A stretch of DNA of 64,000 bases from Stutzerimonas xanthomarina DSM 18231 (lineage in GTDB: Bacteria; Pseudomonadota; Gammaproteobacteria; Pseudomonadales; Pseudomonadaceae): NCBI RefSeq assembly GCF_900129835.1, contig NZ_FQXA01000002.1, positions 248,001-312,000 on the forward strand. Reading direction: 5' to 3'. The notes under the pieces are model-generated. The model was not told the origin of the DNA. It did no database searches and worked only from the letters and a program-made list of their open reading frames with translations. The position numbers were made by a program, and so were the translations under genes. This document shows positions 17,841 to 27,010 of this stretch, in pieces. Each line of letters begins with the position of its first letter. The first letter of the stretch is position 1.

Positions 17841-17890
17841 CGCTTCAGCCCACCACCTCCGGGAATGGTGGGCTGAAGCCCACCCTACGG
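17841..17890. repeat. REP-like palindrome between liuA and liuB
   Basis: GGTGGGCTGAAGCCCACC plus CTACGG lies at 17867-17890, and a partial inverted copy (CTTCAGCCCACCA) lies at about 17843-17855. Confidence 0.7.
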
Positions 17891-17919
17891 TTTCCGCGTT
17901 CGGTCTCTGCTGCTTTGTC

Positions 17920-19083
17920 TTATTTGGTTTCGTTGAACAGCTCGCGGCCAATCAGCATGCGGCGAATCTCGCTGGTGCCGGCGCCGATCTCGTAGAGTTT
18001 GGCGTCGCGCAGCAGCCGGCCGGTGGGAAATTCGTTGATGTAGCCGTTGCCGCCCAGAATCTGGATCGCCTGCAGCGCCATTTGCGTCGCCGCTTCGGCG
18101 GTGTAGAGGATCACCCCGGCGGCATCCTTGCGAGTGGTCTCGCCACGGTCGCAGGCTTGCGCCACGGTGTAGAGGTAGGCGCGGCTGGCGTTGAGCTGGG
18201 TGTACATGTCGGCCACCTTGCCCTGGATGAACTGGAACTCGCCGATGCTCTGGCCGAACTGCTTGCGGTCGTGGATGTAGGGCACAACGACGTCCAGGCA
18301 CGCCTGCATGATCCCGACCGGGCCGCCTGCCAGCACCACGCGCTCGTAGTCCAGGCCGCTCATCAACACTTTCACGCCACCATTTTCGACGCCCAGCACG
18401 TTTTCTTCCGGCACCTCGACGTCATCGAAGAACAGCTCGCAGGTGTTGGAACCGCGCATGCCGAGCTTGTCGAACTTGTTGCCGCGCGAGAAGCCTTTCC
18501 AGTCCCGTTCGACGATGAACGCGGTGATGCCGTGGGCGCCCTTGTCGAGATCGGTCTTGGCATAGATCACATAGGTGTTGGCATCCGGACCATTGGTAAT
18601 CCAGGTCTTGCTGCCGTTGAGCACGTAGCGGTCGCCTTTCTTGTCGGCGCGCAGTTTCATCGAGACCACGTCGGAACCGGCATTCGGCTCGCTCATGGCC
18701 AGTGCACCGACGTGCTCACCGGAAATCAGCTTGGGCAGGTATTTTGCCTTCTGCTCTGGCGTGCCGTTGCGGTTGATCTGGTTGACGCAGAGATTGGAAT
18801 GCGCGCCGTAGGACAGGCCCACCGAGGCTGAACCGCGGCTGATTTCCTCCAGCGCGATGACATGCGCCAGGTAACCCATGCCAGCGCCGCCGTATTCCTC
18901 GTCTATGGTGATACCGAGCAACCCCATGTCGCCAAACTTGCGCCACATGTCGCTGGGGAAGAGGTTGTCACGGTCGATGGCTTCGGCGCGGGGCGCCAGT
19001 TCGTTCGCAACGAAACCGCGAGTCTGGTCACGGAGCATGTCCACGGTTTCACCGAGAGCGAAGTTGAGGCCGGAATAGTTCAT
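17920..19083 (-). CDS. liuA: isovaleryl-CoA dehydrogenase
   Basis: A 387-residue FAD-dependent acyl-CoA dehydrogenase, the first committed step of isovaleryl-CoA degradation. The segment [18 protein letters not shown] contains E247, placed like the catalytic glutamate of isovaleryl-CoA dehydrogenases in helix G rather than at the C-terminal position used by short-chain enzymes. FAD contacts are [11 protein letters not shown] and WITNG. The C terminus is [18 protein letters not shown]. It is the promoter-proximal gene of the liu cluster, divergent from the acyl-CoA synthetase at 19321. Confidence 0.95.
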   Translation of the reverse strand: MNYSGLNFALGETVDMLRDQTRGFVANELAPRAEAIDRDNLFPSDMWRKFGDMGLLGITIDEEYGGAGMGYLAHVIALEEISRGSASVGLSYGAHSNLCVNQINRNGTPEQKAKYLPKLISGEHVGALAMSEPNAGSDVVSMKLRADKKGDRYVLNGSKTWITNGPDANTYVIYAKTDLDKGAHGITAFIVERDWKGFSRGNKFDKLGMRGSNTCELFFDDVEVPEENVLGVENGGVKVLMSGLDYERVVLAGGPVGIMQACLDVVVPYIHDRKQFGQSIGEFQFIQGKVADMYTQLNASRAYLYTVAQACDRGETTRKDAAGVILYTAEAATQMALQAIQILGGNGYINEFPTGRLLRDAKLYEIGAGTSEIRRMLIGRELFNETK

Positions 19084-19220
19084 GTGCCACCTGTCTGTCT
19101 TGTAGTTGTTCTGATCCGACCGCCGGTTGAGCGCAATTGCTTTTTTACCCGCGGTTCAGCCTGTTGTTTGTCGCGCTCCCGTACCGACTTTAGGCGTAGG
19201 GTGCGGTGGGTTGTCACGCT

Positions 19221-19242
19221 GTTACCTTTACGTTAACGTAAC
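19221..19242. promoter_or_regulatory. probable LiuR operator between liuA and the acyl-CoA synthetase
   Basis: A perfect 14-bp palindrome, TTACGTTAACGTAA (19228-19241), with flanking GTTAC/GTAAC arms, lies in the divergent promoter region. It is 145 bp from the liuA start and 80 bp from the synthetase start. MerR-family regulators bind palindromes between -35 and -10, and an ACGT-rich palindrome is in line with my recollection of LiuR sites. Assignment to LiuR is inference. Confidence 0.6.
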
Positions 19243-19320
19243 GACGTCCCGAATGACTGTCAACTGCAGCAGACGTGGCAGTAAGGCCTCATAACAAACA
19301 TAAGACTGAGGAATTTCGAC

Positions 19321-20997
19321 ATGAGTCTTCCGAGCTACACCTGCGGACCGCAGACCAAACCCCTGTTGCCGATGACCATCGGTGCGGCGTTCGACCGGGC
19401 TGTCGAGCGGTACTCCGACCGTGAGGCCTTGGTCGTTCGCCACCAGAACCTGCGCTACACCTGGGCACAATTGGCCGACGAAGTGGACCGTTGCGCGCGA
19501 GGCTTGCTGGCGCTCGGCCTCAAGGCTGGCGAGCGGGTGGGCATCTGGTCGCCCAACAATGCGCAGTGGTGCATCACCCAGTTTGCAACGGCCAAGGTCG
19601 GCGTGGTGCTGGTGAACATCAACCCGGCCTATCGCCTGAATGAGCTCGAATACGCGCTGAAGCAATCGGGCTGCCGTTGGTTGATCTGCGCCGATGCGTT
19701 CAAGACATCGGACTATCACGCGATGCTGCATGAGCTGCTGCCCGAGCTCGAGAGCTCCGCCATCGGCGCGCTGCAAAGTCACATGCTTCCAGAGCTGCGC
19801 GGCGTCATCAGCCTGTGCGACAAGCCCGTAGATGGCATGTTGCTGTGGAAAGGCCTGATGGACCTGGCCGAAAACGTAGGCCCGGAACAGCTACGCCAGT
19901 GCGGCGAGCAGTTGCAGTTCGATGACCCGATCAATATTCAGTACACCTCGGGGACCACCGGCTTCCCCAAGGGCGCCACGCTCAGCCACTACAACATCCT
20001 CAATAACGGTTACATGGTCGGCGAGAGCCTCAAGCTCAGCGAGCATGACCGACTGGTAATTCCGGTCCCGCTTTATCACTGCTTTGGCATGGTCATGGGC
20101 AATCTGGGTTGCGTGACCCACGGCACCACGATGATCTATCCAAGTGCAGCGTTCGAGCCGCTGGCGGCGCTGCAGGCGGCGGCGGAAGAGAAGGCCACCG
20201 GGATGTACGGCGTGCCGACCATGTTCATCGCCATGCTCGACCACCCGGAGCGCCAGTCGCTGGACCTGAGCAACCTGCGCACCGGGATCATGGCCGGTTC
20301 CACCTGCCCGATCGAAGTCATGAAGCGCGTGATCGATGACATGCATCTGGCCGAGATGCAGATTGCCTATGGCATGACCGAAACCAGCCCCGTCTCGACT
20401 CAAACCGGCCCGGATGATGACCTCGAGCGCCGCGTCACCAGCGTCGGGCGTACCCAGCCGCACCTGGAAAGCAAGGTTGTCGACGAGCACAACCGTATCG
20501 TTCCGCGCGGCCAGATTGGCGAGCTGTGCACCCGCGGCTACAGCGTGATGCTCGGCTACTGGAACAATCCGGAAGCCACTACCGGCGCGATTGACGGCGC
20601 GCGCTGGATGCATACCGGCGACTTGGCAATCATGGACGATGAGGGCTATATCAAGATCGTCGGGCGCAACAAGGACATGATTATCCGCGGCGGTGAGAAC
20701 GTTTATCCACGGGAAGTCGAGGAGTTTCTCTTCACGCACCCAGCCGTCGCTGACGTGCAGGTGATTGGCGTGCCCGACAAGACCTACGGTGAAGAGATTG
20801 TCGCCTGGGTCAAGTTGCATCCGGGGCATGAAGCCAGCGCTGACGATCTGCGCGGTTTCTGCAAGGGCCGTATCGCGCACTTCAAGACGCCCAGGCACAT
20901 CAAGTTCGTGGATGAGTTTCCAATGACCATCAGCGGCAAGGTGCAGAAGTTCAAGATGCGTGAGGTCAGCGTCGCCGAGCTGGGGCTTGCTGACTAG
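19321..20997 (+). CDS. AMP-dependent acyl-CoA synthetase
   Basis: A 558-residue acyl-CoA ligase of the fatty-acyl-CoA synthetase type. The ATP loop [16 protein letters not shown] is at about residues 208-223, YGMTETSP follows, then the hinge [20 protein letters not shown] and a C-terminal catalytic lysine in [12 protein letters not shown]. It probably activates a short or branched carboxylic acid for the liu pathway because it shares the divergent promoter region with liuA; the exact acid is unknown. The start ATG follows AGACTGAGGAATT. Confidence 0.88.
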   Translation: MSLPSYTCGPQTKPLLPMTIGAAFDRAVERYSDREALVVRHQNLRYTWAQLADEVDRCARGLLALGLKAGERVGIWSPNNAQWCITQFATAKVGVVLVNINPAYRLNELEYALKQSGCRWLICADAFKTSDYHAMLHELLPELESSAIGALQSHMLPELRGVISLCDKPVDGMLLWKGLMDLAENVGPEQLRQCGEQLQFDDPINIQYTSGTTGFPKGATLSHYNILNNGYMVGESLKLSEHDRLVIPVPLYHCFGMVMGNLGCVTHGTTMIYPSAAFEPLAALQAAAEEKATGMYGVPTMFIAMLDHPERQSLDLSNLRTGIMAGSTCPIEVMKRVIDDMHLAEMQIAYGMTETSPVSTQTGPDDDLERRVTSVGRTQPHLESKVVDEHNRIVPRGQIGELCTRGYSVMLGYWNNPEATTGAIDGARWMHTGDLAIMDDEGYIKIVGRNKDMIIRGGENVYPREVEEFLFTHPAVADVQVIGVPDKTYGEEIVAWVKLHPGHEASADDLRGFCKGRIAHFKTPRHIKFVDEFPMTISGKVQKFKMREVSVAELGLAD

Positions 20998-21060
20998 AAC
21001 GGTTAACCGGTCGACAGCGGTCGGCCTGCCTCCCATCCGTGTGTTGATTCGGAGCACCGT

Positions 21061-21654
21061 ATGACTCAAGCCATCAGTCGTTTTCCACTGGTCGGTAACC
21101 TGGACGCGCTACCGGCAGATATCCGCGAGCGGATTGTCGCTGTGCAGGAAAAAGCAGGTTTTGTGCCTAACGTTTTTCTTATGTTGGCTCATCGACCCGA
21201 TGAATTTCGTGCCTTCTTTAACTACCACGATGCTTTGATGGAAAGGGAAGGTGACAGCCTGACCAAAGCCGAGAAGGAGATGATCGTCGTAGCGGTGAGT
21301 GCCGATCACGGCTGTTTGTACTGCGTCGTGGCGCATGGCGCGATTCTGAGAATTCTCGCTAAGGATCCACTGCTTGCCGACCAGATATCAGTCAATTACC
21401 GCACCGCGGCAATCAGTGAGCGTCAGCGGACTATGCTCGATTTTGCGCTGCATCTAGCCGCTGAGCGTGGCGTGCTGGATGACGCTTGGCAGGTACGATT
21501 GGAAAAGATGGGCTTCACTTTGAACGATATTTGGGACATTGGCTCGATTGCCGCGCTGTTTGGTCTTTCCAACTGTTTGGTATCGATGGCGAGAACGCCG
21601 CCCAATGACGAATTCTATTTGCTGGGCCGTGTGCCCAGGGCTAGCGCGAGCTGA
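21061..21654 (+). CDS. AhpD/carboxymuconolactone decarboxylase-like protein
   Basis: A 197-residue protein of the peroxidase-related AhpD-like group. The diagnostic motif is CLYCVVAHG: a redox CxxC followed by histidine, in the helix after KAEKEMIVVAVSADHG. Such proteins act as thiol reductants or peroxidases, but most are uncharacterised. It follows the acyl-CoA synthetase by 63 bp on the same strand and may be cotranscribed. Confidence 0.85.
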   Translation: MTQAISRFPLVGNLDALPADIRERIVAVQEKAGFVPNVFLMLAHRPDEFRAFFNYHDALMEREGDSLTKAEKEMIVVAVSADHGCLYCVVAHGAILRILAKDPLLADQISVNYRTAAISERQRTMLDFALHLAAERGVLDDAWQVRLEKMGFTLNDIWDIGSIAALFGLSNCLVSMARTPPNDEFYLLGRVPRASAS

Positions 21655-21668
21655 GCGGTAGCCATGGA

Positions 21669-21719
21669 TTTACCGCATTACGCGGTAAACAAGACCCGGC
21701 AGGAGCGAGGTCGGGTCTT
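21669..21719 (+). promoter_or_regulatory. two consecutive hairpins upstream of the oprD-like gene
   Basis: TTTACCGC (21669-21676) pairs with GCGGTAAA (21682-21689), then AAGACCCG (21691-21698) pairs with CGGGTCTT (21712-21719). They lie between the AhpD-like gene and the porin. The second lacks a T-tract. Terminator and leader-RNA roles are both possible. Confidence 0.45.
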
Positions 21720-21757
21720 CAGCTGCACCAACCAAGACAATAACAAGAGAGATGACT

Positions 21758-23020
21758 ATGCAACTGAAACCCCTGAGCCGTTTCTTCCTCTTCAGCAGCC
21801 TGGCAGCTTCAGCGCTAGGTACTTCAACCATGGCATCCGCCGCGTTTCTCGATGACAGCAAAGCCACCGTCGAGGCGCGTAACTTCTACATGAACCGTGA
21901 TTTCCGTCAGTCGGGGGCGCCTCAATCCAAGGCCGACGAATGGGCACAGGGTTTCATTCTGAAAATGGAATCAGGCTACACCGACGGGCCGATCGGCTTC
22001 GGCGTGGATGCACTGGGCCTGCTTGGTGTCAAGCTCGATTCGAGCCCGGATCGCTCGGGCACCGGTGTTCTGCAGCGCGATTCGTCCGGTCAGCCATCGG
22101 ACGACTACGGGACTGCCGGTCTGACTGCCAAAGCGAAGGTGTCCAACACGACCCTGCACGTCGGCACCCTGCAGCCGATCATCCCGGTGGTGATGCGTAA
22201 CGACAGCCGCCTGCTACCGAGCATCTACCGTGGTGCCTGGTTGCAAAGCAAGGAAGTCGACGGGCTGACGCTCGATGTCGGCATGCTCGACCGCACCAGC
22301 TACCGTGACTCTTCGGACTACGAAGAGATGGCAGTGTTTGCAAGTGGCGCGCGCAATATCGTCTTGGGCAGTACCAAAACCAGTGACGAGTTCCTGTTCG
22401 CCGGCGGCAAATACCAGTTCATGCCCGAACTGACCGGTAGTTATTACTACGGCGCACTGGACGGCATCTACAAGCAGCACAACACGCAACTGGTTCACAT
22501 CATGCCGCTCGGGGACAACCAGAGCTTCAAAACTGATCTGCGCTACGTGCGCTCCACCGATGACGGCGGCAGCAACGTCGATAACAACGCCTTCGGTGCG
22601 CTGTTCACCTACAAAATCGGCGGCCATGGCTTCACTGGTGGTTACCAGACGTTGAGCGGCGATACTGGCTTTGCGTATATCAGCGGTGGCGACAACATGC
22701 TGGTCAACCTGTTGCAGATCAACGACTTCGGCAACGAAGACGAGAAATCATGGCAGGTTCGCTACGATTACGATTTTGCAGCCGCTGGCATCCCCGGGCT
22801 GAGCCTGATGACGCGCTATGTGTCCGGTGACAACGTCAACCTGGCAGGCGGCGGCGAAGGTAAAGAGTGGGAACGCGACACTGACATCGCCTATGTGGTC
22901 CAGAGCGGGCCGTTGAAGAACGTCGGAATGAAAGTGCGTAACGCTACGGTGCGCAGCAACTTCGGTAGCGACATCAATGAAACGCGTTTGATCCTCAGCT
23001 ACACCCTGGCTCTTTGGTAA
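21758..23020 (+). CDS. OprD-family outer-membrane porin
   Basis: A 420-residue porin with a signal peptide (about residues 1-26, ending MASA). The mature start AFLDDSKATVEARNFYMNRDFRQ is the OprD hallmark, and KADEWAQGFILKMESGYTDGPIGFGVDALGLLGVKLD follows. OprD porins are 18-strand barrels with specificity for amino acids, peptides or small acids. I prefer the ATG at 21758 over 21752 because it has proper spacing from AAGAGAG. Lying just upstream of an amino-acid-type ABC transporter, it may supply the same substrate. Confidence 0.92.
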   Translation: MQLKPLSRFFLFSSLAASALGTSTMASAAFLDDSKATVEARNFYMNRDFRQSGAPQSKADEWAQGFILKMESGYTDGPIGFGVDALGLLGVKLDSSPDRSGTGVLQRDSSGQPSDDYGTAGLTAKAKVSNTTLHVGTLQPIIPVVMRNDSRLLPSIYRGAWLQSKEVDGLTLDVGMLDRTSYRDSSDYEEMAVFASGARNIVLGSTKTSDEFLFAGGKYQFMPELTGSYYYGALDGIYKQHNTQLVHIMPLGDNQSFKTDLRYVRSTDDGGSNVDNNAFGALFTYKIGGHGFTGGYQTLSGDTGFAYISGGDNMLVNLLQINDFGNEDEKSWQVRYDYDFAAAGIPGLSLMTRYVSGDNVNLAGGGEGKEWERDTDIAYVVQSGPLKNVGMKVRNATVRSNFGSDINETRLILSYTLALW

Positions 23021-23062
23021 GGCCGGAACGCAACACCGCAATACCTCCTCGTTGATCTTTTG

Positions 23063-23087
23063 CCGGGCCCTTGGGGCCCGGTTTTTT
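23063..23087 (+). terminator. rho-independent terminator after the porin gene
   Basis: A perfect CCGGGCCC (23063-23070) / GGGCCCGG (23074-23081) stem is followed by six T residues. Confidence 0.9.
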
Positions 23088-23169
23088 CAAGGTGTTTCGG
23101 CGCGCATAGCCTCGCCAGAACCTGTAATTTGCTCAATCGAGCGTTTGAAAAGGTTGCTTGCTTCAGCTT

Positions 23170-23210
23170 GTAAACGGTTGTTATCGTTTACGTAAAGGTC
23201 ACCCGTGACC
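23170..23210. promoter_or_regulatory. nested palindromes upstream of the ABC transporter operon
   Basis: Three symmetrical elements overlap: GTAAACG-N8-CGTTTAC (23170-23191), TTTACGTAAA (23187-23196), and GGTCAC-CC-GTGACC (23197-23210). They lie 44-84 bp before the first start codon. TTTACGTAAA resembles half of the liuA-region palindrome. They are probable operators; the regulator is unknown. Confidence 0.5.
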
Positions 23211-23253
23211 TACGCCATAACCAACAACAATAATCAGGGTTAGAGGGCATCCC

Positions 23254-24027
23254 ATGGCACCAGAGTTCGTGCTGGAAACGCGTGGTTTAACGAAGGAGTT
23301 TCGTGGCTTTACCGCCGTGGATTCCGTCGATCTGCGCGTCGAGAAGGGACACATCCATGCACTGATCGGCCCCAACGGTGCCGGCAAGACAACCGTCTTC
23401 AATCTCCTCACCAAATTCCTGACGCCCACCCGTGGCGAAATCATCTATCGCGGTAAGTCCATTACCTCGATGAAGGCCAACGAAATTGCACGCCTCGGTC
23501 TGGTACGGTCATTCCAGATTTCGGCCGTGTTCGGCCACATGACCGTCTTGGAGAACGTCCGCGTCGCGCTGCAGCAGAAACTGGGCAATTCCTACCACTT
23601 CTGGAAATCGGAACGAACGCTGCGTGAGCTGGATGAACGTGCAATCCAGCTATTGGCAGACGTTGACCTCGCGACCTTCGCTCAGACACTGGCCATCGAA
23701 CTGCCGTATGGCCGCAAGCGCGCCCTGGAGCTGGCCACCACCCTGGCGCTGGATCCGGTAGTGCTCTTGCTTGATGAGCCCACCCAGGGAATGGGCGGCG
23801 AAGACGTCGATATGGTTGTAGCACTGGTACGCCGCGCGGCGGTCAATCGCACCGTGCTGATGGTCGAGCACAACCTGAGCGTGGTCAGCCGGCTCTGCGA
23901 TCGCATCACCGTCCTGGCCCGCGGCTCGGTTCTGGCAGAAGGTGACTATGAAACCGTCTCGGCCAACCCAGACGTGCGCGAGGCCTACATGGGCAGCGAA
24001 GCCGACGCAGAGGAGGCCCACGCATGA
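23254..24027 (+). CDS. ABC transporter ATPase, LivG type
   Basis: A 257-residue ATPase of the hydrophobic/branched-chain amino acid uptake family. Walker A is GPNGAGKTT at about residues 39-47. The signature region reads LPYGRKRALELATTLAL instead of LSGGQ, a variant common in LivG proteins. Walker B VLLLDEPTQGM and the switch MVEHNLSVV follow. Its stop overlaps the next ATPase start. It is the first gene of a five-gene transporter operon (23254-28023). Confidence 0.92.
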   Translation: MAPEFVLETRGLTKEFRGFTAVDSVDLRVEKGHIHALIGPNGAGKTTVFNLLTKFLTPTRGEIIYRGKSITSMKANEIARLGLVRSFQISAVFGHMTVLENVRVALQQKLGNSYHFWKSERTLRELDERAIQLLADVDLATFAQTLAIELPYGRKRALELATTLALDPVVLLLDEPTQGMGGEDVDMVVALVRRAAVNRTVLMVEHNLSVVSRLCDRITVLARGSVLAEGDYETVSANPDVREAYMGSEADAEEAHA

Positions 24028-24740
24028 CGCCCATGGCTGATCGTGACCAGCTGCGGGTCGATGACCTGCATGCCTTCTATGGTGAGTCTCACATCCTGCA
24101 TGGCGTAGATATGGTGGTTGGGCGGGGCGAACTCGTAACGCTGCTCGGCCGCAACGGTTCCGGTCGCAGCACCACCTTGCGCGCGATCATGAACATGGTA
24201 GGCCGACGTACCGGCTCGATTGTCGTCAACGGCAACGAGACCATGGGCATGCCGGCCCACCAGATTCCTCGACTCGGCGTCGGATACTGCCCGGAGGAAC
24301 GCGGCGTTTTCTCCAGCCTCAATGTCGAGGAGAACCTCCTCCTACCGCCGACCGTGCGCAGTGGCGGCATGGGCCTGGACGAGCTCTACGAGATGTTCCC
24401 TAACCTGTATGAGCGCCGCTTCAGCCAGGGCACTCGGCTGTCCGGCGGCGAGCAGCAGATGCTCGCCATGGCGCGCATTCTGCGCACCGGCGCCAACCTG
24501 TTGCTGCTGGACGAGATCACCGAGGGCCTGGCCCCGGTCATCGTTCAGAAGCTGGCTGAGGTGCTGATCAAACTTAAAAAACGCGGCCTGACCATCGTGC
24601 TGGTGGAACAGAACTTCCGCTTCGCGGCGCCACTGGCCGACCGTCATTACGTGATGGAGCACGGGCAGATCATCGAAGAAATCAGTGCTGCAGACCTGGA
24701 TTCAAAAAAGGAGTTTTTGAATAGCTGTCTGGGGGTCTGA
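24024..24740 (+). CDS. ABC transporter ATPase, LivF type, with altered Walker A
   Basis: A 238-residue ATPase, partner of the previous gene with a 4-bp overlap. The Walker A loop is GRNGSGRST (residues 42-50), so the usual nucleotide-binding lysine is arginine 48 (codon CGC at 24165). The signature TRLSGGEQQMLAMAR, Walker B LLLLDEITEGLAP and switch VLVEQN are normal. The substitution may mark a subfamily rather than loss of function, since every other motif is intact. Confidence 0.9.
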   Translation: MTPMADRDQLRVDDLHAFYGESHILHGVDMVVGRGELVTLLGRNGSGRSTTLRAIMNMVGRRTGSIVVNGNETMGMPAHQIPRLGVGYCPEERGVFSSLNVEENLLLPPTVRSGGMGLDELYEMFPNLYERRFSQGTRLSGGEQQMLAMARILRTGANLLLLDEITEGLAPVIVQKLAEVLIKLKKRGLTIVLVEQNFRFAAPLADRHYVMEHGQIIEEISAADLDSKKEFLNSCLGV

Positions 24741-24834
24741 CCACCCTCGCCATGGAAGCCAGTCGGTACGACCTGTAGACCGACGATCGCAACAACACAG
24801 GGCACTACAACAAAAACAATCACAGTAGGTGAAT

Positions 24835-26052
24835 ATGAAAAGTCTCAAGAAAACCGCAGCCGCAATCCTCGTTTCCAGCATGATCGCTGGTACCGCGCAA
24901 GCCGAAATCAGCAACGATGAGATCCGCATCGGTTATCTCGCCGACATGTCGGGCACCTACCGTGACCTATCCGGCCCGGGCGGTCTTGAAGCCTTGAATA
25001 TGGCTATCGAAGATTTCGGTGGCACTGTCGATGGCAAAAAGATCGTCACCTTCAATGCTGACGACCTGAACAAACCCGATGTCGGTGCCAATACCGTTCG
25101 GCAGTGGATCGACGAGCGCAACGTCGACATGGTGACCGGGATGGTTGCCAGTTCCGTGGTGCTGGCGGCAGCCAAGGTGATTGAACAGGGTGACAAGCTG
25201 GCGCTGATTTCCGGGGCCGCCGCTTCGAGCATCACCAACGAATTCTGCTCGCCCAATCATATTCACTGGACTTACGACACCTTCGCGCTGGCCAACGGCA
25301 CCGCCAACGCGGTCCTCAAGGATGGCGGCAAAAGCTGGTTCATCCTGACCGCCGACTATGCCTTCGGCCACGCGATGGAAAACGACATCAAGAAAGTCGT
25401 CGAAGCCGAGGGCGGAAGTGTGGTTGGCACGGTTCGCCATCCGTTCCCGAGCAGCGACTTCTCTTCCTACATCCTGCAGGCTCAAGGCTCCGGTGCCGAT
25501 GTGGTCGCGCTTGCCAACGCGGGCGCTGACACCGTCAACTCGCTCAAGACTGCCAGCGAGTTTGGCGTGACCCAATCGGGGCAACGCCTTGCCGGCATGG
25601 TGGTGTTCCTTAACGACATTCACGCCATGGGCCTGGACGTTACTCAGGGGCTGATGCTCACCACCGGCTGGTACTGGGACATGAACGAGGAGGCTCGCGC
25701 CTGGGCAAAGCGCTATGAAGAGCGCGTAGGCAGCATGCCAACCATGGTTCAAGCAGGCATCTACTCGGCAGCCACTCATTACCTGAACGCGGTCAAAGCG
25801 ACCGGCAGCGATGACACCGAGACCGTCCGCGCACAGATGGCCAAGACACCGGTAAACGATATGTTCGCCAAGAACGGCACCATCCGCGAAGACGGCCGCA
25901 TGGTGCATGACATGTACCTGGTACAGGTCAAGACGCCGGCCGAGTCGAAGGGCGAATGGGACCTGTACAAGGTTGTCAGCACCATCCCAGGTGATGAGGC
26001 GTTCCGGCCGATAGCCGAGAGCCAGTGCCAGAAGATGGCGCCGAAGGGCTGA
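24835..26052 (+). CDS. ABC transporter substrate-binding protein (LivJ/LivK-like)
   Basis: A 405-residue periplasmic binding protein of the type I amino-acid fold. The signal peptide ends TAQA (residues 1-23). The mature protein starts EISNDEIRIGYLADMSGTYRDLSGPGG. An in-frame GTG lies two codons earlier, but the ATG at 24835 has a good AGTAGGTGA site. Amino-acid-type binding proteins of this group also bind aromatic or short acids, so leucine-type substrates are plausible but not shown. Confidence 0.9.
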   Translation: MKSLKKTAAAILVSSMIAGTAQAEISNDEIRIGYLADMSGTYRDLSGPGGLEALNMAIEDFGGTVDGKKIVTFNADDLNKPDVGANTVRQWIDERNVDMVTGMVASSVVLAAAKVIEQGDKLALISGAAASSITNEFCSPNHIHWTYDTFALANGTANAVLKDGGKSWFILTADYAFGHAMENDIKKVVEAEGGSVVGTVRHPFPSSDFSSYILQAQGSGADVVALANAGADTVNSLKTASEFGVTQSGQRLAGMVVFLNDIHAMGLDVTQGLMLTTGWYWDMNEEARAWAKRYEERVGSMPTMVQAGIYSAATHYLNAVKATGSDDTETVRAQMAKTPVNDMFAKNGTIREDGRMVHDMYLVQVKTPAESKGEWDLYKVVSTIPGDEAFRPIAESQCQKMAPKG

Positions 26053-26122
26053 TTAGCCGTTCCCCCGTCTCAGCCCGGCCGGAATCGGCCGGGTGTCCCG
26101 GAATCCCTTTGGGAAGTGAATC

Positions 26123-27010
26123 ATGACTCTCGTTTTCGGCGTCCCCCTGAGCGTTCTGTTCGGTCAGTTGCTGCTCGGCCTGATCAACGGGTCGTTCTAC
26201 GCGCTGTTGAGCCTTGGTCTGGCGATCATCTTCGGCCTGCTGAAGATCATCAACTTCGCCCACGGCGCGCAATACATGCTCGGCGCCTTCGCCGCGTACC
26301 TCGGTTTGAATTACCTGGGCATCAACTACTGGGCAGCGTTGTTGCTTGCGCCTCTGGTAGTCGGGCTATTGGGAATGGGCATTGAACGTGGCCTGCTGCG
26401 TCGCATCGCGGGTGAAGATCATCTGTACGGTTTGCTGTTGACCTTCGGCCTCGCGCTGATCGTCGAGGGCAGCTTCGTCAAGCTGTTCGGTGTGTCGGGC
26501 TCTTCCTACCCGATGCCGGAAATGCTCAAAGGCGGTCACAACCTGGGCTTCATGTTCATGCCGACCTATCGCGGATGGGTCATCGTCGCCGCGCTCTCGG
26601 TGTGCATCGTGACCTGGTACATGATCGAGCGGACTCGCCTGGGCTCCTATCTGCGCGCGGGTACCGAAAATCCAAAGCTGATGCAGGCGTTTGGCATCAA
26701 CGTGCCGCTGCTCGTCACCTTGACATACGGCTACGGCGTTGCGCTGGCAGCCTTTGCCGGTGTGCTTGCTGCACCCATCTACGCGGTCACGCCGGGAATG
26801 GGTTCGAACTTGCTCATCGTGGTGTTTGCGGTTGTGGTGATCGGCGGGATGGGTTCGATCATGGGCGCGATCCTTACCGGTCTGGCCATGGGCCTGATCG
26901 AAGGGCTGACCAAAGTGTTTTATCCCGAAGCGGCAAACACGGTGATCTTCTTGATCATGGTTCTGGTTCTGCTTGTGCGTCCCGCAGGCCTGTTCGGCAA
27001 GGAGGCATGA
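26123..27010 (+). CDS. ABC transporter permease, LivH type
   Basis: A 295-residue permease with about eight membrane helices. It opens LLLGLINGSFYALLSLGLAIIFGLLKIINFAHGA, the standard LivH N terminus, and ends with FLIMVLVLLVRPAGLFGKEA. Its stop overlaps the ATG of the next permease. Confidence 0.92.
   Translation: MTLVFGVPLSVLFGQLLLGLINGSFYALLSLGLAIIFGLLKIINFAHGAQYMLGAFAAYLGLNYLGINYWAALLLAPLVVGLLGMGIERGLLRRIAGEDHLYGLLLTFGLALIVEGSFVKLFGVSGSSYPMPEMLKGGHNLGFMFMPTYRGWVIVAALSVCIVTWYMIERTRLGSYLRAGTENPKLMQAFGINVPLLVTLTYGYGVALAAFAGVLAAPIYAVTPGMGSNLLIVVFAVVVIGGMGSIMGAILTGLAMGLIEGLTKVFYPEAANTVIFLIMVLVLLVRPAGLFGKEA

Noticed and set aside
19891..21069. 392-codon minus-strand frame opposite the acyl-CoA synthetase
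   Set aside because: Antisense shadow; the synthetase motifs on the plus strand are complete.
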